Below are positions 43,020-52,391 of a DNA stretch of 64,000 nucleotides, piece after piece. This DNA is from Nocardia cyriacigeorgica GUH-2 (lineage in GTDB: Bacteria; Actinomycetota; Actinomycetes; Mycobacteriales; Mycobacteriaceae). Made by a program: the position numbers and the translations under genes. The notes under the pieces are model-generated. The model saw nothing but the letters and a program-made list of their open reading frames with translations, did not search any database and was not told the origin of the DNA. The stretch lies in the NCBI RefSeq assembly GCF_000284035.1, contig NC_016887.1, positions 62,001 to 126,000 on the forward strand, in the 5' to 3' direction. Position 1 is the stretch's first letter; the number at the start of each line of letters is the position of its first letter.

Positions 43020-43934
43020 GTGCCGCGAATAGCGTATTTCGGGCCGTCCGGAACCTTCACCGAGATGGCCCTCGCCGAACTCGAGAACGCCGGAGCCTTC
43101 GACGGGCCGGTCGAGCGGATCGCCGCGCCCAGCCAAGGCGCCGCCCTCGACCTGATCCGCACCGGTGACGTCGACGGCGCCGTGGTGCCGATCGAGAGTT
43201 CGGTGGAGGGCTCGATCCCGGCCACCCTCGATTCGCTGGCCGTCGGGCCGCGGCTGCAGATCATCGCCGAAACCGAACTCGAGGTGAGTTTCGCGATCCT
43301 GGCCCGCCCCGGCACCCAGCTGAGCGAGGTGCGTTCGGTGGCGGCGTACCCGGTGGCCGCCGCGCAGGTCCGGTTGTGGCTCGAGCGCACTCTGCCCGGC
43401 GCCGCCAGTTATGTGTCCGCCTCGAATGCCGCCGCCGCCGAGGACGTGCTGGCCGGCCGCGCCGACGCCGCGGTGTCGACGACGCTCGCCGGGCAGCGGC
43501 TCGGCCTGGTGGCGCTGGCCGAGGGCGTCGCCGATCACGAGGACGCGATCACCCGGTTCGTGCTGGTCACCAAGCCCCGGGTGGCGCCGCAGCCCACGGG
43601 CGCCGACCGCACCTCGATCGTGCTCGAACTGCCCAACGAGCCGGGGGCGCTGATGCGCGCGTTCGGCGAATTCTCCACCCGCGGCATCGATCTGACTCGA
43701 ATCGAATCGCGCCCGACCCGCACCGGGATGGGCACGTACCGGTTCTATCTGGACTGTGTCGGCCATATCGACGACACCGCGGTCGCCGAAGCGCTCAAGG
43801 CCCTGCACCGCACGGCGCGGATTCGTTTCCTCGGCTCCTGGCCCGCCACCTCGGCCACCGGGACGCCGCCGCCGTCGGATGAGGAGGCCGCGCAGTGGCT
43901 GACCCGATTACGAAAGGGGGTTGCCGACCTGTGA
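43020..43934 (+). CDS. pheA: Prephenate dehydratase
   Basis: A 304-residue enzyme of phenylalanine synthesis, converting prephenate to phenylpyruvate. The PDT domain covers about 1-190 (RIAYFGPSGTFTEMALAELE, VPIESSVEGSIPATLDSLAV, EDAITRFVLVT with the Thr-Arg-Phe motif). The regulatory ACT domain follows (VLELPNEPGALMRAFGEFST, then RIESRPTRTGMGTYRFYLD with Glu-Ser-Arg-Pro), so feedback inhibition by phenylalanine is expected. No chorismate mutase domain is fused. It starts at GTG 43020 and overlaps the phosphatase gene by 4 bp (Rv3838c-Rv3837c arrangement). Confidence 0.96.
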   Translation: MPRIAYFGPSGTFTEMALAELENAGAFDGPVERIAAPSQGAALDLIRTGDVDGAVVPIESSVEGSIPATLDSLAVGPRLQIIAETELEVSFAILARPGTQLSEVRSVAAYPVAAAQVRLWLERTLPGAASYVSASNAAAAEDVLAGRADAAVSTTLAGQRLGLVALAEGVADHEDAITRFVLVTKPRVAPQPTGADRTSIVLELPNEPGALMRAFGEFSTRGIDLTRIESRPTRTGMGTYRFYLDCVGHIDDTAVAEALKALHRTARIRFLGSWPATSATGTPPPSDEEAAQWLTRLRKGVADL

Positions 43935-44593
43935 CCGGCAAGTTGATTCTGGTGCGGCACGGTGAGACCGAAGGCAATGTCGCACGGATGCTCGATACCA
44001 GCCTGCCCGGACTGCCGCTGACCGAACGCGGTGCCGCGCAGGCGAAGACCTTCGCGTCGCGGCTGGTGGTACCGCCGCGGCTGCTGCTGTCCTCGCAGGC
44101 CCTGCGGGCCCGGCAGACCGCGAGCTTCATCGAAGCCGCCACCGGCATTTCCGCAGGCGTGCTCGACGGCGTGCACGAGGTGCAGGTCGGCGATCTGGAG
44201 GGGGAGAGCAGCCAGCAGGCGCACGAACTGTTCCTGCGGGTCTACCGCTCCTGGCACGAGGGCCAGTTGACGCAGCGGCTGCCCGGCGGCGAGTCGGGCC
44301 AGGATGTGCTCGACCGGTTCCTGCCCGCGATCAACGAACTGCGCGACGGCTACCTGTTCGATGCCGACGCCGGCGACGTGCTGCTGGTCAACCACGGCGC
44401 CGCCATGCGCCTGGTCGCGCGAACACTGACCGGTGTGGCGCCGCCGTTCACCATCGACAACCACCTCGACAACACTGAAACCATCGAGCTGGCCCCGCAT
44501 CCCGACGGCAGCTGGGAGTGTGTGCGCTGGGGCCGGTTCTCGCCGCCGTTCGGACGTGCGCCGGCGCTGGGTTCCGACGACCCGATGGGGTGA
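43931..44593 (+). CDS. Histidine phosphatase / phosphoglycerate mutase-like protein
   Basis: A 220-residue protein with LILVRHGETEGNVARMLDT at the start, LLSSQALRARQTASFIEAAT, EVQVGDLEGESSQQ and VLLVNHGAAMRLVARTL: the two His, two Arg and Glu of the catalytic centre. It is coupled to pheA (GTGA), matching the Rv3837c-Rv3838c pair of M. tuberculosis, so a role near aromatic amino acid metabolism has been suggested by context, but the substrate is unknown. The GTG 43931 start is supported by the RHG position. Confidence 0.9.
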   Translation: MTGKLILVRHGETEGNVARMLDTSLPGLPLTERGAAQAKTFASRLVVPPRLLLSSQALRARQTASFIEAATGISAGVLDGVHEVQVGDLEGESSQQAHELFLRVYRSWHEGQLTQRLPGGESGQDVLDRFLPAINELRDGYLFDADAGDVLLVNHGAAMRLVARTLTGVAPPFTIDNHLDNTETIELAPHPDGSWECVRWGRFSPPFGRAPALGSDDPMG

Positions 44594-44777
44594 GTTGCCG
44601 CCCGACCCGCTGAACGTATCGCGGTCGGCGGCGCGGGCTTCGCCGATCGGGCGGCTTACGGGCACCGCTGCCAGGATGACCTGACGCCGAGCGAGTCGAG
44701 CTGGTGCCAGTCCGAGTGCGGGACCGATGCCCTGCCCAACCGCTGCGCGCATCGAACCGGCGCCGTACAGCACCGCA

Positions 44778-44800
44778 CCCGGTCACGATGTGTGACCGGG
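44778..44800. terminator. Hairpin, likely terminator between convergent genes
   Basis: CCCGGTCAC (44778-44786), 5-nt loop, GTGACCGGG (44792-44800): a perfect 9-bp stem between the convergent phosphatase and EspG genes. The rest of 44594-44834 has no gene. Confidence 0.7.
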
Positions 44801-44834
44801 CGCGGCATTCGATGATTCAGAAAATGCAGCCGGC

Positions 44835-45665
44835 TCAGACCACCACTGGGTTGTCCGGGAACTTCTCGCGTTCCGGCAGCGAATCGATCAGGTCTTGCAG
44901 CGCCGTGCGCAACCGCGCGTTGGTGCCGCTGCTGAACGAGGTCCACTTCACGCCGTCGTCGGACACGCTCGCGGTGGCGATGAAACGGCCTGCGCGCGTG
45001 TTGAATACGGCGATGTGGTTGTCGGCGGTCTCGCGGGTGCCGTCGCCGTAGACGACGCCGACGATCTCGGCGTGCGAATCCAGATGCACCAGGGCCGAGG
45101 CGAGCGTCTGCGCGTCCCGGGGCGGATTGCCGACCTTGGCGAGGCGGTTGGCGGTGGCCGTCGCATCGCCGAGGTCGTTGAAGATCGGCTCCAATTGCTC
45201 TGTCGGGGCGTTCATTCCGGTGAGTTCGAGCGCCTCGGCGGACCCGAGCGCAGACAGCACCGGGCCGGGCAGATCTTCGTCGGCTTCATCGATCACATAG
45301 GACTCGGGACCGCGCAACGCGACCGTCACCAGATCGTCGCCCTTCGCCAGGCACATCCGGCTCACCTGACCGGAGACGACCAGTCGCAAGGCGATGGCCC
45401 AGTGCGGGCGGTTGAGCCCGCGCAGCCGGTCGGCGAGTTCCGGATGGACCACCTCACCGTCGAGCAGTTCCCGTTCGGCGAGCGAATGGGCGGCCGCGGC
45501 CATCGCCGCATCGTGCGCGGTCTCGTTGTCGTAGCGACCGATCGCGTTCAACACGACCGGTACCTCGTCGATTTGCAAAAGCTCCAGCAGGAACTGCATT
45601 TCGTCGAGCGACAGCGTGACCGCGCCGAGCGTCGCCGGACCGCGGCCGGCACCCAGAACCGTCAT
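44835..45665 (-). CDS. EspG family ESX secretion chaperone
   Basis: A 276-residue EspG. It begins with VTLSLDEMQFLLELLQIDEV and contains RPHWAIALRLVVSGQVSRMC, DAQTLASALVHLDSHAEIVG, DNHIAVFNTRAGRFIATASV and ARLRTALQDLIDSLP, matching the EspG architecture. It overlaps the PPE gene by 4 bp and is the last gene of a PE-PPE-EspG operon, so it should act on the PPE encoded just before it. It is only distantly related to the EspG at 6280-7035, which suggests separate client sets or ESX systems. Confidence 0.88.
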   Translation of the reverse strand: MTVLGAGRGPATLGAVTLSLDEMQFLLELLQIDEVPVVLNAIGRYDNETAHDAAMAAAAHSLAERELLDGEVVHPELADRLRGLNRPHWAIALRLVVSGQVSRMCLAKGDDLVTVALRGPESYVIDEADEDLPGPVLSALGSAEALELTGMNAPTEQLEPIFNDLGDATATANRLAKVGNPPRDAQTLASALVHLDSHAEIVGVVYGDGTRETADNHIAVFNTRAGRFIATASVSDDGVKWTSFSSGTNARLRTALQDLIDSLPEREKFPDNPVVV

Positions 45666-46828
45666 TTGGCGGTTGCGGCGGGGTCGGCGCCGATCACACC
45701 GTCGGCGGCGAGGCGGCCGTCGGTGAAGTGGTCGGCCCGCAGGTAATCGGCGGCGTTGTGCTCGGACTCGTCGTCGTCGCTGTTGGCCGCACCACGACCC
45801 AGCAGCGGACTGGCGGGACCGGTGGACGCCGGACGAACCGGCGCACCCTCGGTGCGCGCCACGGCGACCTCGGTGACCGGAGCCGCCGCGCCCGCACCAC
45901 CGCTGACCGGCGGCGCGCCCCAGCCCTCGGGCACCTTGAACGCGCTGTTGCCCGCACCGAGCGAGGCTCCCATGCCGGCGGCGCGGGTGGAGGCACCCGC
46001 CGCGGCCGCAGCCCCACCGGCGGCCATGCCGACCGGCGCCATCGAGGCGACGCCGGGCGCACCGGTGCTGGTGGCCGCGGCGATCGCGTTGGCGCCGAGG
46101 TTGCCGACGGTGCTCACACCGCTGGTGGCGACCGAACCGGCCACGTTCGCGGCCTGGGTGACCGCGCTGCTGATCGCCGGGTTGTTCACCACCGCGCCCG
46201 CGGCCGCGAGGGCGGTCTGCACCGGGTCGCCGTTGCCGCTCTGGAAGGCCTTATCGGCGTTGGAGGCGGCCTCGGCGGAGCCCGCGCCGTTGGCGATCGG
46301 CGGCGGGTTGATGAACTCACCGGGGGTGATCACGGTGGCGGTGGTGGCGGCCTCGTAGGTCTCCATCACCAGCGCGGCGCGAATGTCCATGGCGTGCTTG
46401 GCGACTTCGGCCGCCTCGAACGCGCCCGACAGCGCGCCGGCCGGGTTGGCCGAAGCCACGACCGCGGTGTTGACCGCGACGATCTCCGGCAGGCTCGGCA
46501 TCGCCAGCGAGGCGACGGTGTAGGCGGTGGCGTTGGCGGCGGCCTTGGTGCCCATGGTCGCGGCCATCGCGCTCTGCTGGCCGGCCCACGCGGTGAACCC
46601 GCCGAGCCGGGCCAGCGCGCCGATACCGTTGATGCTCTGCAGGCCGAGGCCCAGCTCGGCCATCACCCGGGTGACGGTGGCGGTGGCATCCACCCAGGCG
46701 CCGGTCAGCGTGCCCCAGGCGGTGGCCGCGGCCGAGATCGGCACGGCGTGCGCGCCCGCGTTGAGCGAGACGGAATTGAATTCGGCCATGCGGGGCAGCC
46801 AGAACACCCCGGTGATTCCTGCGGTCAT
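45662..46828 (-). CDS. PPE-family T7SS substrate
   Basis: A 388-residue PPE-like protein. The N-terminal helical domain (about 1-180) has FWLPRMAEFNSVSLNAGAHA, ATAWGTLTGAWVDATATVTR (Trp-Gly) and later TPGEFINPPPIANGAGS. Residues 210-330 are Ala/Gly/Val-rich, and the C-terminus carries HNAADYLRADHFTDGRLAAD followed by VIGADP, the tail block of T7SS substrates. It is likely secreted as a heterodimer with the PE protein encoded 48 bp upstream and is followed by an overlapping espG. Confidence 0.88.
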   Translation of the reverse strand: MTAGITGVFWLPRMAEFNSVSLNAGAHAVPISAAATAWGTLTGAWVDATATVTRVMAELGLGLQSINGIGALARLGGFTAWAGQQSAMAATMGTKAAANATAYTVASLAMPSLPEIVAVNTAVVASANPAGALSGAFEAAEVAKHAMDIRAALVMETYEAATTATVITPGEFINPPPIANGAGSAEAASNADKAFQSGNGDPVQTALAAAGAVVNNPAISSAVTQAANVAGSVATSGVSTVGNLGANAIAAATSTGAPGVASMAPVGMAAGGAAAAAGASTRAAGMGASLGAGNSAFKVPEGWGAPPVSGGAGAAAPVTEVAVARTEGAPVRPASTGPASPLLGRGAANSDDDESEHNAADYLRADHFTDGRLAADGVIGADPAATAK

Positions 46829-46875
46829 GCGTATTTCTCCCCTTGTGTGAAGCTCGGAGCCGGATCGGCGAGTGG

Positions 46876-47208
46876 CTAAGCGACGATCGAGTTGAACGGT
46901 GCGCCGGTCAGCGTGACGATTCCGGCGGACATGGCGTCTTCGGCCATGTACTGCGCGAGCTGGGTGCGCAGAATCGCGGCGGCATGGTGCAGTTCGAGGA
47001 TGGCCTGCGCGATCGACCGATCGTGGGTGAGGGCCGCGTGGTTGAAGTGGTTCGCGGCCAGCAGCGACACCTCCTCGGCGCCGGAGGGCAGCACGTGCGT
47101 CGCCGGTCCGGCCACTGCGGCCACCCCGGCCAGACGGTCGGCGAGCAGGTCCAGTTCGACAGCAGCGGCGAGGATGAGTTCGGGCGTGACGTGCACGTTG
47201 CCAATCAT
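46876..47208 (-). CDS. PE-family T7SS substrate
   Basis: A 110-residue PE protein: VHVTPELILAAAVELDLLAD, PSGAEEVSLLAANHFNHAAL and helices forming a hairpin, with the secretion signal Y87-MAE-D91 (YxxxD). Length and layout match PE domains (about 100 residues). It leads the PE-PPE-EspG operon on the minus strand, starting at ATG 47208. No Gly-rich extension follows. It should form the obligate partner of the PPE protein during ESX export. Confidence 0.88.
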   Translation of the reverse strand: MIGNVHVTPELILAAAVELDLLADRLAGVAAVAGPATHVLPSGAEEVSLLAANHFNHAALTHDRSIAQAILELHHAAAILRTQLAQYMAEDAMSAGIVTLTGAPFNSIVA

Positions 47209-47380
47209 GTCTCGACTCCTTCTAGTGGTAGCTGTTCGGCGGAACCACGAGAATTCCCCCTACGAGTACATTGGACGCGACATCACCACGATCGGTTCCA
47301 TCGAATCCAGAGTTTCCTTCCGGTCTTACCTGCCGGATGCGAACCCCCATCCACAGGTTCGCATACAGCTCGGGCTAAGA

Positions 47381-47731
47381 CTAGCCCCATCCCAGCTGAT
47401 GGAGCCGGTCTTCGTCAATCCCGAAATAGTGTGCTATCTCATGGATCACGGTGATCGCCACCTCCTCGACCACCTCTTCTTCGTCGGCGCATATCTCCAG
47501 CAGGGCGTCTCGGTAGATGGTGACCGTGTCCGGCAGTGAGCCCCCGTAGTGACTGTCGCGCTCGGTCAACGCGATTCCGTGATAGAGCCCGAGCAGATGT
47601 GGATCCTCCGCATTGCGTGCCTCGATCAGCACGACGACATTGTCGATGGCTCGGGCGAGTTCGGGCGGAATGAGATCGAGTGCGTCGGCGACCAGCTCTT
47701 CGAAGCGGTCTTCGGACATGGAGACCGGCAT
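47381..47731 (-). CDS. Zinicin-like metallopeptidase
   Basis: A 116-residue protein with the zinc motif HEIAHYFGID (HExxHxxG) near the C-terminus, and FEELVADALDLIPPELARAI, IYRDALLEICADEEEVVEEV before it. This is the small zinicin-like family represented by Rv3836 in M. tuberculosis. ATG 47731 has GAGG six bases upstream; ATG 47719 is the alternative. It ends 17 bp after the septum-formation gene in the same direction, so they are probably cotranscribed. The protease substrate is unknown. Confidence 0.92.
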   Translation of the reverse strand: MPVSMSEDRFEELVADALDLIPPELARAIDNVVVLIEARNAEDPHLLGLYHGIALTERDSHYGGSLPDTVTIYRDALLEICADEEEVVEEVAITVIHEIAHYFGIDEDRLHQLGWG

Positions 47732-47748
47732 GAACGTCCTCGACCCGC

Positions 47749-48984
47749 CTATCGCGGCTGCGGCGGCAGCGGTGCGGCGCCGGGCAGCGGCGGCGGGGTG
47801 TAGCGGCCGTCGCTGGGCGGCGGCACCGGCGCCTGACCGTTGATCAGGATCTCGCCCTTGGCCGATCCGGTGATCGGGGCGAAGCCTTCCCGGTCGGCGC
47901 CCTTGCCCACCATGCAGTCGAGTTTGCGGCTGCCCGCCAGCCAGCTGCGCGCGTCGATGTAGTCGAAGAACAGCGTCAAGGTCTTGTTGCGCAGCACATC
48001 CGGGCCACCCAGGTACTCGGTGGACAGGCGCGCGCATTCGCCCTCGACGAACTTGTCCTGCTCTTCCTTCGGCGGCGGCGGGCCCTGGAAGCGGGCGCCG
48101 AGGTCGACGGTCGCCACGATCTCCACCGCGTGCGGCTGGGTGCAATCGACCGGATCGGTGGGCAGGTTCTGGTTGATGCCCAGGCACACGCCGGGCGCGA
48201 ACACCTTGGACTGATCGTTGTCGAGCACGCTGCCGCTGGTGGGCAGCGGCGCCGAGGCCGCACCGGTCAACCCGGCGGCCTGAAGTCCGCAGCGCAGCTT
48301 GCGATCTCCGCTCTTGGCCCAGCCCTCGGGGCTCGGGTACATCAGGCCGACGACGAAACGTCCGCGCGGATCGAACTTTCCGCCGAGGTACTGCTGGGCG
48401 GCGGTGACGCAGTGCTCCTCTTTGAGCTCGGTGAACCGCAGCGAATCGGGGAACCGTGAACCGGGCCCGAATTCCTTGCCCGGGTACTTGCTGAGATCGA
48501 TATCGGCGGTGACCTCGAACAGGTGCTTGTCGGCGCAGTCGACCTCGACCAGATCCGAGCGGTCGGGCGCGGTCCAGCTGAGGCAATCGCCGCGGGTGGC
48601 GGTGCCGAAGGTCTTCTCGGCACCCGCGGGCACGGCGACGGCCGGATTGTGCGCCTCCAGGCCGGAGTCGTTCTCGAAACCGGTGACGAACAGCGTCACC
48701 ATGGCCGCGGTCACCGCGCCGACAGCGACCGCGAGCAGGCCCCAGCGCAGCTTCGGCGCCGACAATCGCAGCTTGCCGCCCGGCGCTTCGTCGGCCTGTC
48801 CGGCCGAGCCCGCCGCGGCCGCCGAACCGCGACCCTGCCGCGGTTTCGACCGGCCGAAGGCGGCGCCGCGCGGACGCCGGCTGGCGGAGCCGCGAGCGGG
48901 GCGGCCTGCGGCGGGCCGCGACGGATCACCGTCCCGAGCGGACTCGGGCACCGGCGGGGGCGTGTGCGCGTCATCGGAGGTCAT
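47749..48984 (-). CDS. Septum-formation domain membrane protein (Rv3835-like)
   Basis: A 411-residue protein. The N-terminal 75 residues are basic and Pro/Gly/Ala-rich (cytoplasmic), followed by one transmembrane helix (GLLAVAVGAVTAAMVTLFVT). The extracellular part contains two related segments with Cys: TATRGDCLSWTAPDRSDLVE with VDCADKHLFEVTADIDLSKY, and APGVCLGINQNLPTDPVDCT with QPHAVEIVATVDLGARF, the Septum_form repeat pattern. A Pro-rich tail ends the protein. The order with the zinicin gene matches Rv3835-Rv3836. A role at the division site is inferred from the family. Confidence 0.88.
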   Translation of the reverse strand: MTSDDAHTPPPVPESARDGDPSRPAAGRPARGSASRRPRGAAFGRSKPRQGRGSAAAAGSAGQADEAPGGKLRLSAPKLRWGLLAVAVGAVTAAMVTLFVTGFENDSGLEAHNPAVAVPAGAEKTFGTATRGDCLSWTAPDRSDLVEVDCADKHLFEVTADIDLSKYPGKEFGPGSRFPDSLRFTELKEEHCVTAAQQYLGGKFDPRGRFVVGLMYPSPEGWAKSGDRKLRCGLQAAGLTGAASAPLPTSGSVLDNDQSKVFAPGVCLGINQNLPTDPVDCTQPHAVEIVATVDLGARFQGPPPPKEEQDKFVEGECARLSTEYLGGPDVLRNKTLTLFFDYIDARSWLAGSRKLDCMVGKGADREGFAPITGSAKGEILINGQAPVPPPSDGRYTPPPLPGAAPLPPQPR

Positions 48985-49218
48985 CGCGATCCATCATGGC
49001 AGTGTCGTAGGCCACCGTGCCATGAGGATGCCCCGATATGCCCTCCGACCTGGCCGAGACGCCCTGCATCAGGACGACGGATCGGCCGAGTCGGACGGTT
49101 CGGGATCTCCTGACCGCGACACCATCATCGAAGAGGCAGCCACCATTGGCACTGCGCACCGGGCGCATCGGCACCGTCGTGCCTCCACCGAGGCTTCGCG
49201 ATGGGCAGAGCCGGCTGC

Positions 49219-50925
49219 TCACCCCCGCAGGGCAGACGCGAACAACCCCGGCAGCCGCGCCGGATTCTTCCCCGCGTAGAACTCGGTGAGCTTGCGCCCG
49301 GTCGACGCGGCGGTCGCGTTGTCGACGAACCACGGCGGCCTGGGCGAGAGCGCCCACTCCGCGTGCAGCACCGAGCGCGGCGCCGGGCGGAACGGGCCGC
49401 GCACCACGGTGCGTTCCACATCGTCGAGCAGCAGCGCGTTGTGCACGATGCCGATGCCGCTCTGCACGTCGTCGAGGGTGTGGCCGGGGTAGGCGCCCCA
49501 GGACGCGCGCGGGGTCAGGAACGCCAGCCCGGTCCAGGCATTGATCGCCACGGTGCCGTAACGCAGTCGCTCGACCGCCCGCTCGAAGGCGATGCCGAGG
49601 CGTTTGATCGTGACCGGATGCGCGATGAGATTGGCCCCGAGCGTGCCCGTGAGCTCGTCATTGGCGAAGTCGACCGCGTGTTGCAGGAACTCGCCGCCAG
49701 CGCCGGGCAACTCGACCACGCCGAGCACCGGCGCGAAATACTCGGTGCGCAGCAGTGCGGTGTCGGTGGCGGGCAGCTGTTCCACCAGCACCCGGCCGGA
49801 ATCCGGGCCGAGTCGGCGGGCGTCCGGGTAGGCACTCAGCGCGTCGGCGACTCGCGTGTCGCTGCCCGGGTAGTACGCCGGACGCCCCGGTGCCTGCGCC
49901 ATCGCTTCCCGCAGCGCCGCAAGGAACTGCAGTTTCTGCGGCCAGTCCGCGCTCAGCACCACCGTCTGCGCGGCGACGCAGTTGTAGCCGCCGTTGTGCA
50001 GGCGCTGGGTGGCCACGTGCGCGGCCTGAAAGCGCAGATCGGCCTCGGACCATTCGCCGGGCACCACGATGGTCGGCGATACCCCGCCGAGTTCGCTGGT
50101 GATGGGCTTGTCCAACAGCGGACGGCGATCGTGGCGGCGTTCGATCGCGTCCGGTCCGGTGCCCCAGACGATCGCGTCGTGGGTCACCGAGCTGCCGGTC
50201 ATGTGCACGTGCGCGACACCGGGATGACGCACCAGGTAGCCGCCCTCCTCGGCGCCGCCGGTGAGAATGCGCAGCACGCCGAGTTCGACGAGCGGGGCGA
50301 AGATCATCTCGAATACCGTGAACAGCGGATCGGTGATCGGATTCAGTTTCAGCGCGACGACCCGGTTGTGCGCGTACAGCTCGTAGAGGGTGTCCAGCGG
50401 CGCGATCGACATGATGTTGCCCGCGCCGAGCACTACGCCGACGCCGGCGGTCGCGGCCGGTTCGCGTTGTGCGAGCCCGGCCTTGCGGCGCGCGGTCGCG
50501 GCGTCGACGCCCGGACGCAGCCAGACCTCGCCGGAGAATCCGCTGAGCAGCAGTTTGTCGTAGGTGTCATGGGGCAGCACCGGCACCGCGACCCGTCCGC
50601 CCGGCGCCGAGGTCAGCTCGATGCCGTCGAGCGGGCTGCGTCCGGCCTCGAGCGCGCTCAGCGTTTCGGCGAGGGCGGTGGTGGCTTGCAGCAGGGTCAG
50701 CGGGCCCGACATCCACTCCTCGCCGACCAGCGGGGAATCGGGATCGAGCTGCTTGATGGTGCAGGCGGCGCGCACCCAGTCGGCGGCGAAGCGCGCGGTC
50801 CTGGTGTGGATCTGCTCGAGGAGTTCGCGGCGGCGGCGCAGCGGGGTGGCTGCCCAGACCTTTTCCCCCGCGGCCAGCTCGGCCAGTGCGTTGTCGATTG
50901 CGGTGTCGTCGAAAGTGGTGGCCAC
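49219..50925 (-). CDS. Aldehyde dehydrogenase family protein
   Basis: A 568-residue ALDH-fold enzyme. NAD-binding segments [20 protein letters not shown] and [18 protein letters not shown], the general-base Glu in [14 protein letters not shown], and the catalytic Cys in [14 protein letters not shown] are present, as is [16 protein letters not shown]. The protein is longer than classical ALDHs (about 490), with an N-terminal extension and an elongated C-terminus. The substrate is not evident. It lies between the septum-formation gene and serS, divergent from serS; 48985-49218 on its left has no gene. Confidence 0.9.
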   Translation of the reverse strand: MATTFDDTAIDNALAELAAGEKVWAATPLRRRRELLEQIHTRTARFAADWVRAACTIKQLDPDSPLVGEEWMSGPLTLLQATTALAETLSALEAGRSPLDGIELTSAPGGRVAVPVLPHDTYDKLLLSGFSGEVWLRPGVDAATARRKAGLAQREPAATAGVGVVLGAGNIMSIAPLDTLYELYAHNRVVALKLNPITDPLFTVFEMIFAPLVELGVLRILTGGAEEGGYLVRHPGVAHVHMTGSSVTHDAIVWGTGPDAIERRHDRRPLLDKPITSELGGVSPTIVVPGEWSEADLRFQAAHVATQRLHNGGYNCVAAQTVVLSADWPQKLQFLAALREAMAQAPGRPAYYPGSDTRVADALSAYPDARRLGPDSGRVLVEQLPATDTALLRTEYFAPVLGVVELPGAGGEFLQHAVDFANDELTGTLGANLIAHPVTIKRLGIAFERAVERLRYGTVAINAWTGLAFLTPRASWGAYPGHTLDDVQSGIGIVHNALLLDDVERTVVRGPFRPAPRSVLHAEWALSPRPPWFVDNATAASTGRKLTEFYAGKNPARLPGLFASALRG

Positions 50926-51050
50926 AGCACAACTATGCGCCGGTTCGGCGATCGCGGCCGGGCGAATCCCGATCCGCCGTGCTCACCTGCGCCGTCGTGA
51001 ACCGATATCCGATTACGCCGCACACCGGCCGCCAACTAGGCTGGTCAGCC

Positions 51051-52313
51051 ATGATCGACCTCCGATTCCTGCGCGAGCATCCCGACGTTGTCCGTGCCTC
51101 GCAGCGGGCCCGCGGCGAGGATCCCGCCCTCGTCGACGCGCTGCTCGAGGCCGACGCGGCGCGCCGGGCCGCGGTCGCCACCGCCGACAACCTGCGCGCC
51201 GAGCACAAGGCGATGGGCAAGAAGATCGGCAAGGCGAGCAAGGAGGAGCGCCCGGCGCTGCTGGCCGAGGCCTCGGAGATGTCGGCGAAGGTCAAAGAGG
51301 CCGAGGCCGCCCAGCACGCCGCCGACGCCGACCTCGATGCGGCGCAGCGGGCCATCTCGAATGTCGTGCAGGAGGGCGCGCCCGCGGGTGGCGAGGACGA
51401 CTACATCCTGCTCGACACCATCGGTACTCCGCCCGAATTCGATTTCACCCCCAAGGATCACCTGGAACTCGGTGAATCGCTGGGCCTGATCGACATGGAG
51501 CGCGGCGCGAAGGTTTCCGGCGCCCGGTTCTACTTCCTCACCGGCTACGGCGCCCTGCTACAGCTGGGCCTGCTGCAGCTGGCGGCTCAGCGCGCGGTGG
51601 CCAACGGGTTCACCATGATGATCCCGCCGGTGCTGGTGCGTCCGGAGATCATGGCGGGCACCGGATTCCTCGGCCAGCATTCGGCCGAGGTGTATCACCT
51701 GGCCGACGACGACCTGTACCTGGTCGGTACCTCGGAGGTGCCGCTGGCCGGCTACCACTCCGACGAGATCCTCGACCTCAGCGGCGGCGCCAAGCGCTAC
51801 GCCGGTTGGTCGTCGTGCTTCCGCCGGGAAGCGGGCAGCTACGGCAAGGACACCCGCGGCATCATCCGGGTGCATCAGTTCGACAAGGTCGAGATGTTCG
51901 TCTACTGCAAGCCCGAGGACGCCGACGCCGAACATCAGCGGCTGCTGGCCTGGGAACGGGAGATGCTGGCCGCCATCGAGGTGCCCTACCGCATCATCGA
52001 CGTGGCCGCGGGCGATCTGGGTAGCTCGGCCGCGCGCAAGTTCGACTGCGAGGCCTGGGTGCCGAGCCAGCGGACCTACCGCGAACTCACCTCCACCTCG
52101 AACTGCACCACCTTCCAGGCCCGCAGGCTCTCGGTGCGCTACCGCGACGAGAACGGCAAGCCGCAGATCGCCGCGACGCTCAACGGCACCCTGGCCACCA
52201 CCCGGTGGATCGTGGCCTTGCTGGAGAATCATCAGCAGGCCGACGGGTCGGTGCGGGTACCCGAGGCGCTGGTTCCGTTCGTCGGTACCGACGTGTTGAC
52301 GGCGCCGAAGTAG
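51051..52313 (+). CDS. serS: Seryl-tRNA synthetase
   Basis: A 420-residue SerRS. The N-terminal coiled-coil arm binds the tRNA-Ser variable arm ([40 protein letters not shown]). The class II core follows: [30 protein letters not shown], motif 2 in [20 protein letters not shown] and motif 3 in [19 protein letters not shown]. It attaches Ser to tRNA-Ser (and tRNA-Sec). ATG 51051 is the family start; an in-frame start at 50886 lies in the aldehyde dehydrogenase promoter region. Confidence 0.97.
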   Translation: MIDLRFLREHPDVVRASQRARGEDPALVDALLEADAARRAAVATADNLRAEHKAMGKKIGKASKEERPALLAEASEMSAKVKEAEAAQHAADADLDAAQRAISNVVQEGAPAGGEDDYILLDTIGTPPEFDFTPKDHLELGESLGLIDMERGAKVSGARFYFLTGYGALLQLGLLQLAAQRAVANGFTMMIPPVLVRPEIMAGTGFLGQHSAEVYHLADDDLYLVGTSEVPLAGYHSDEILDLSGGAKRYAGWSSCFRREAGSYGKDTRGIIRVHQFDKVEMFVYCKPEDADAEHQRLLAWEREMLAAIEVPYRIIDVAAGDLGSSAARKFDCEAWVPSQRTYRELTSTSNCTTFQARRLSVRYRDENGKPQIAATLNGTLATTRWIVALLENHQQADGSVRVPEALVPFVGTDVLTAPK

Positions 52314-52391
52314 CGCCGTGTACGGCCCGACACGCCTGGGCGAGGATGGGTGCGATGTCCGATTCCGGTGATGTGGCAACCGGGGGGTTTG

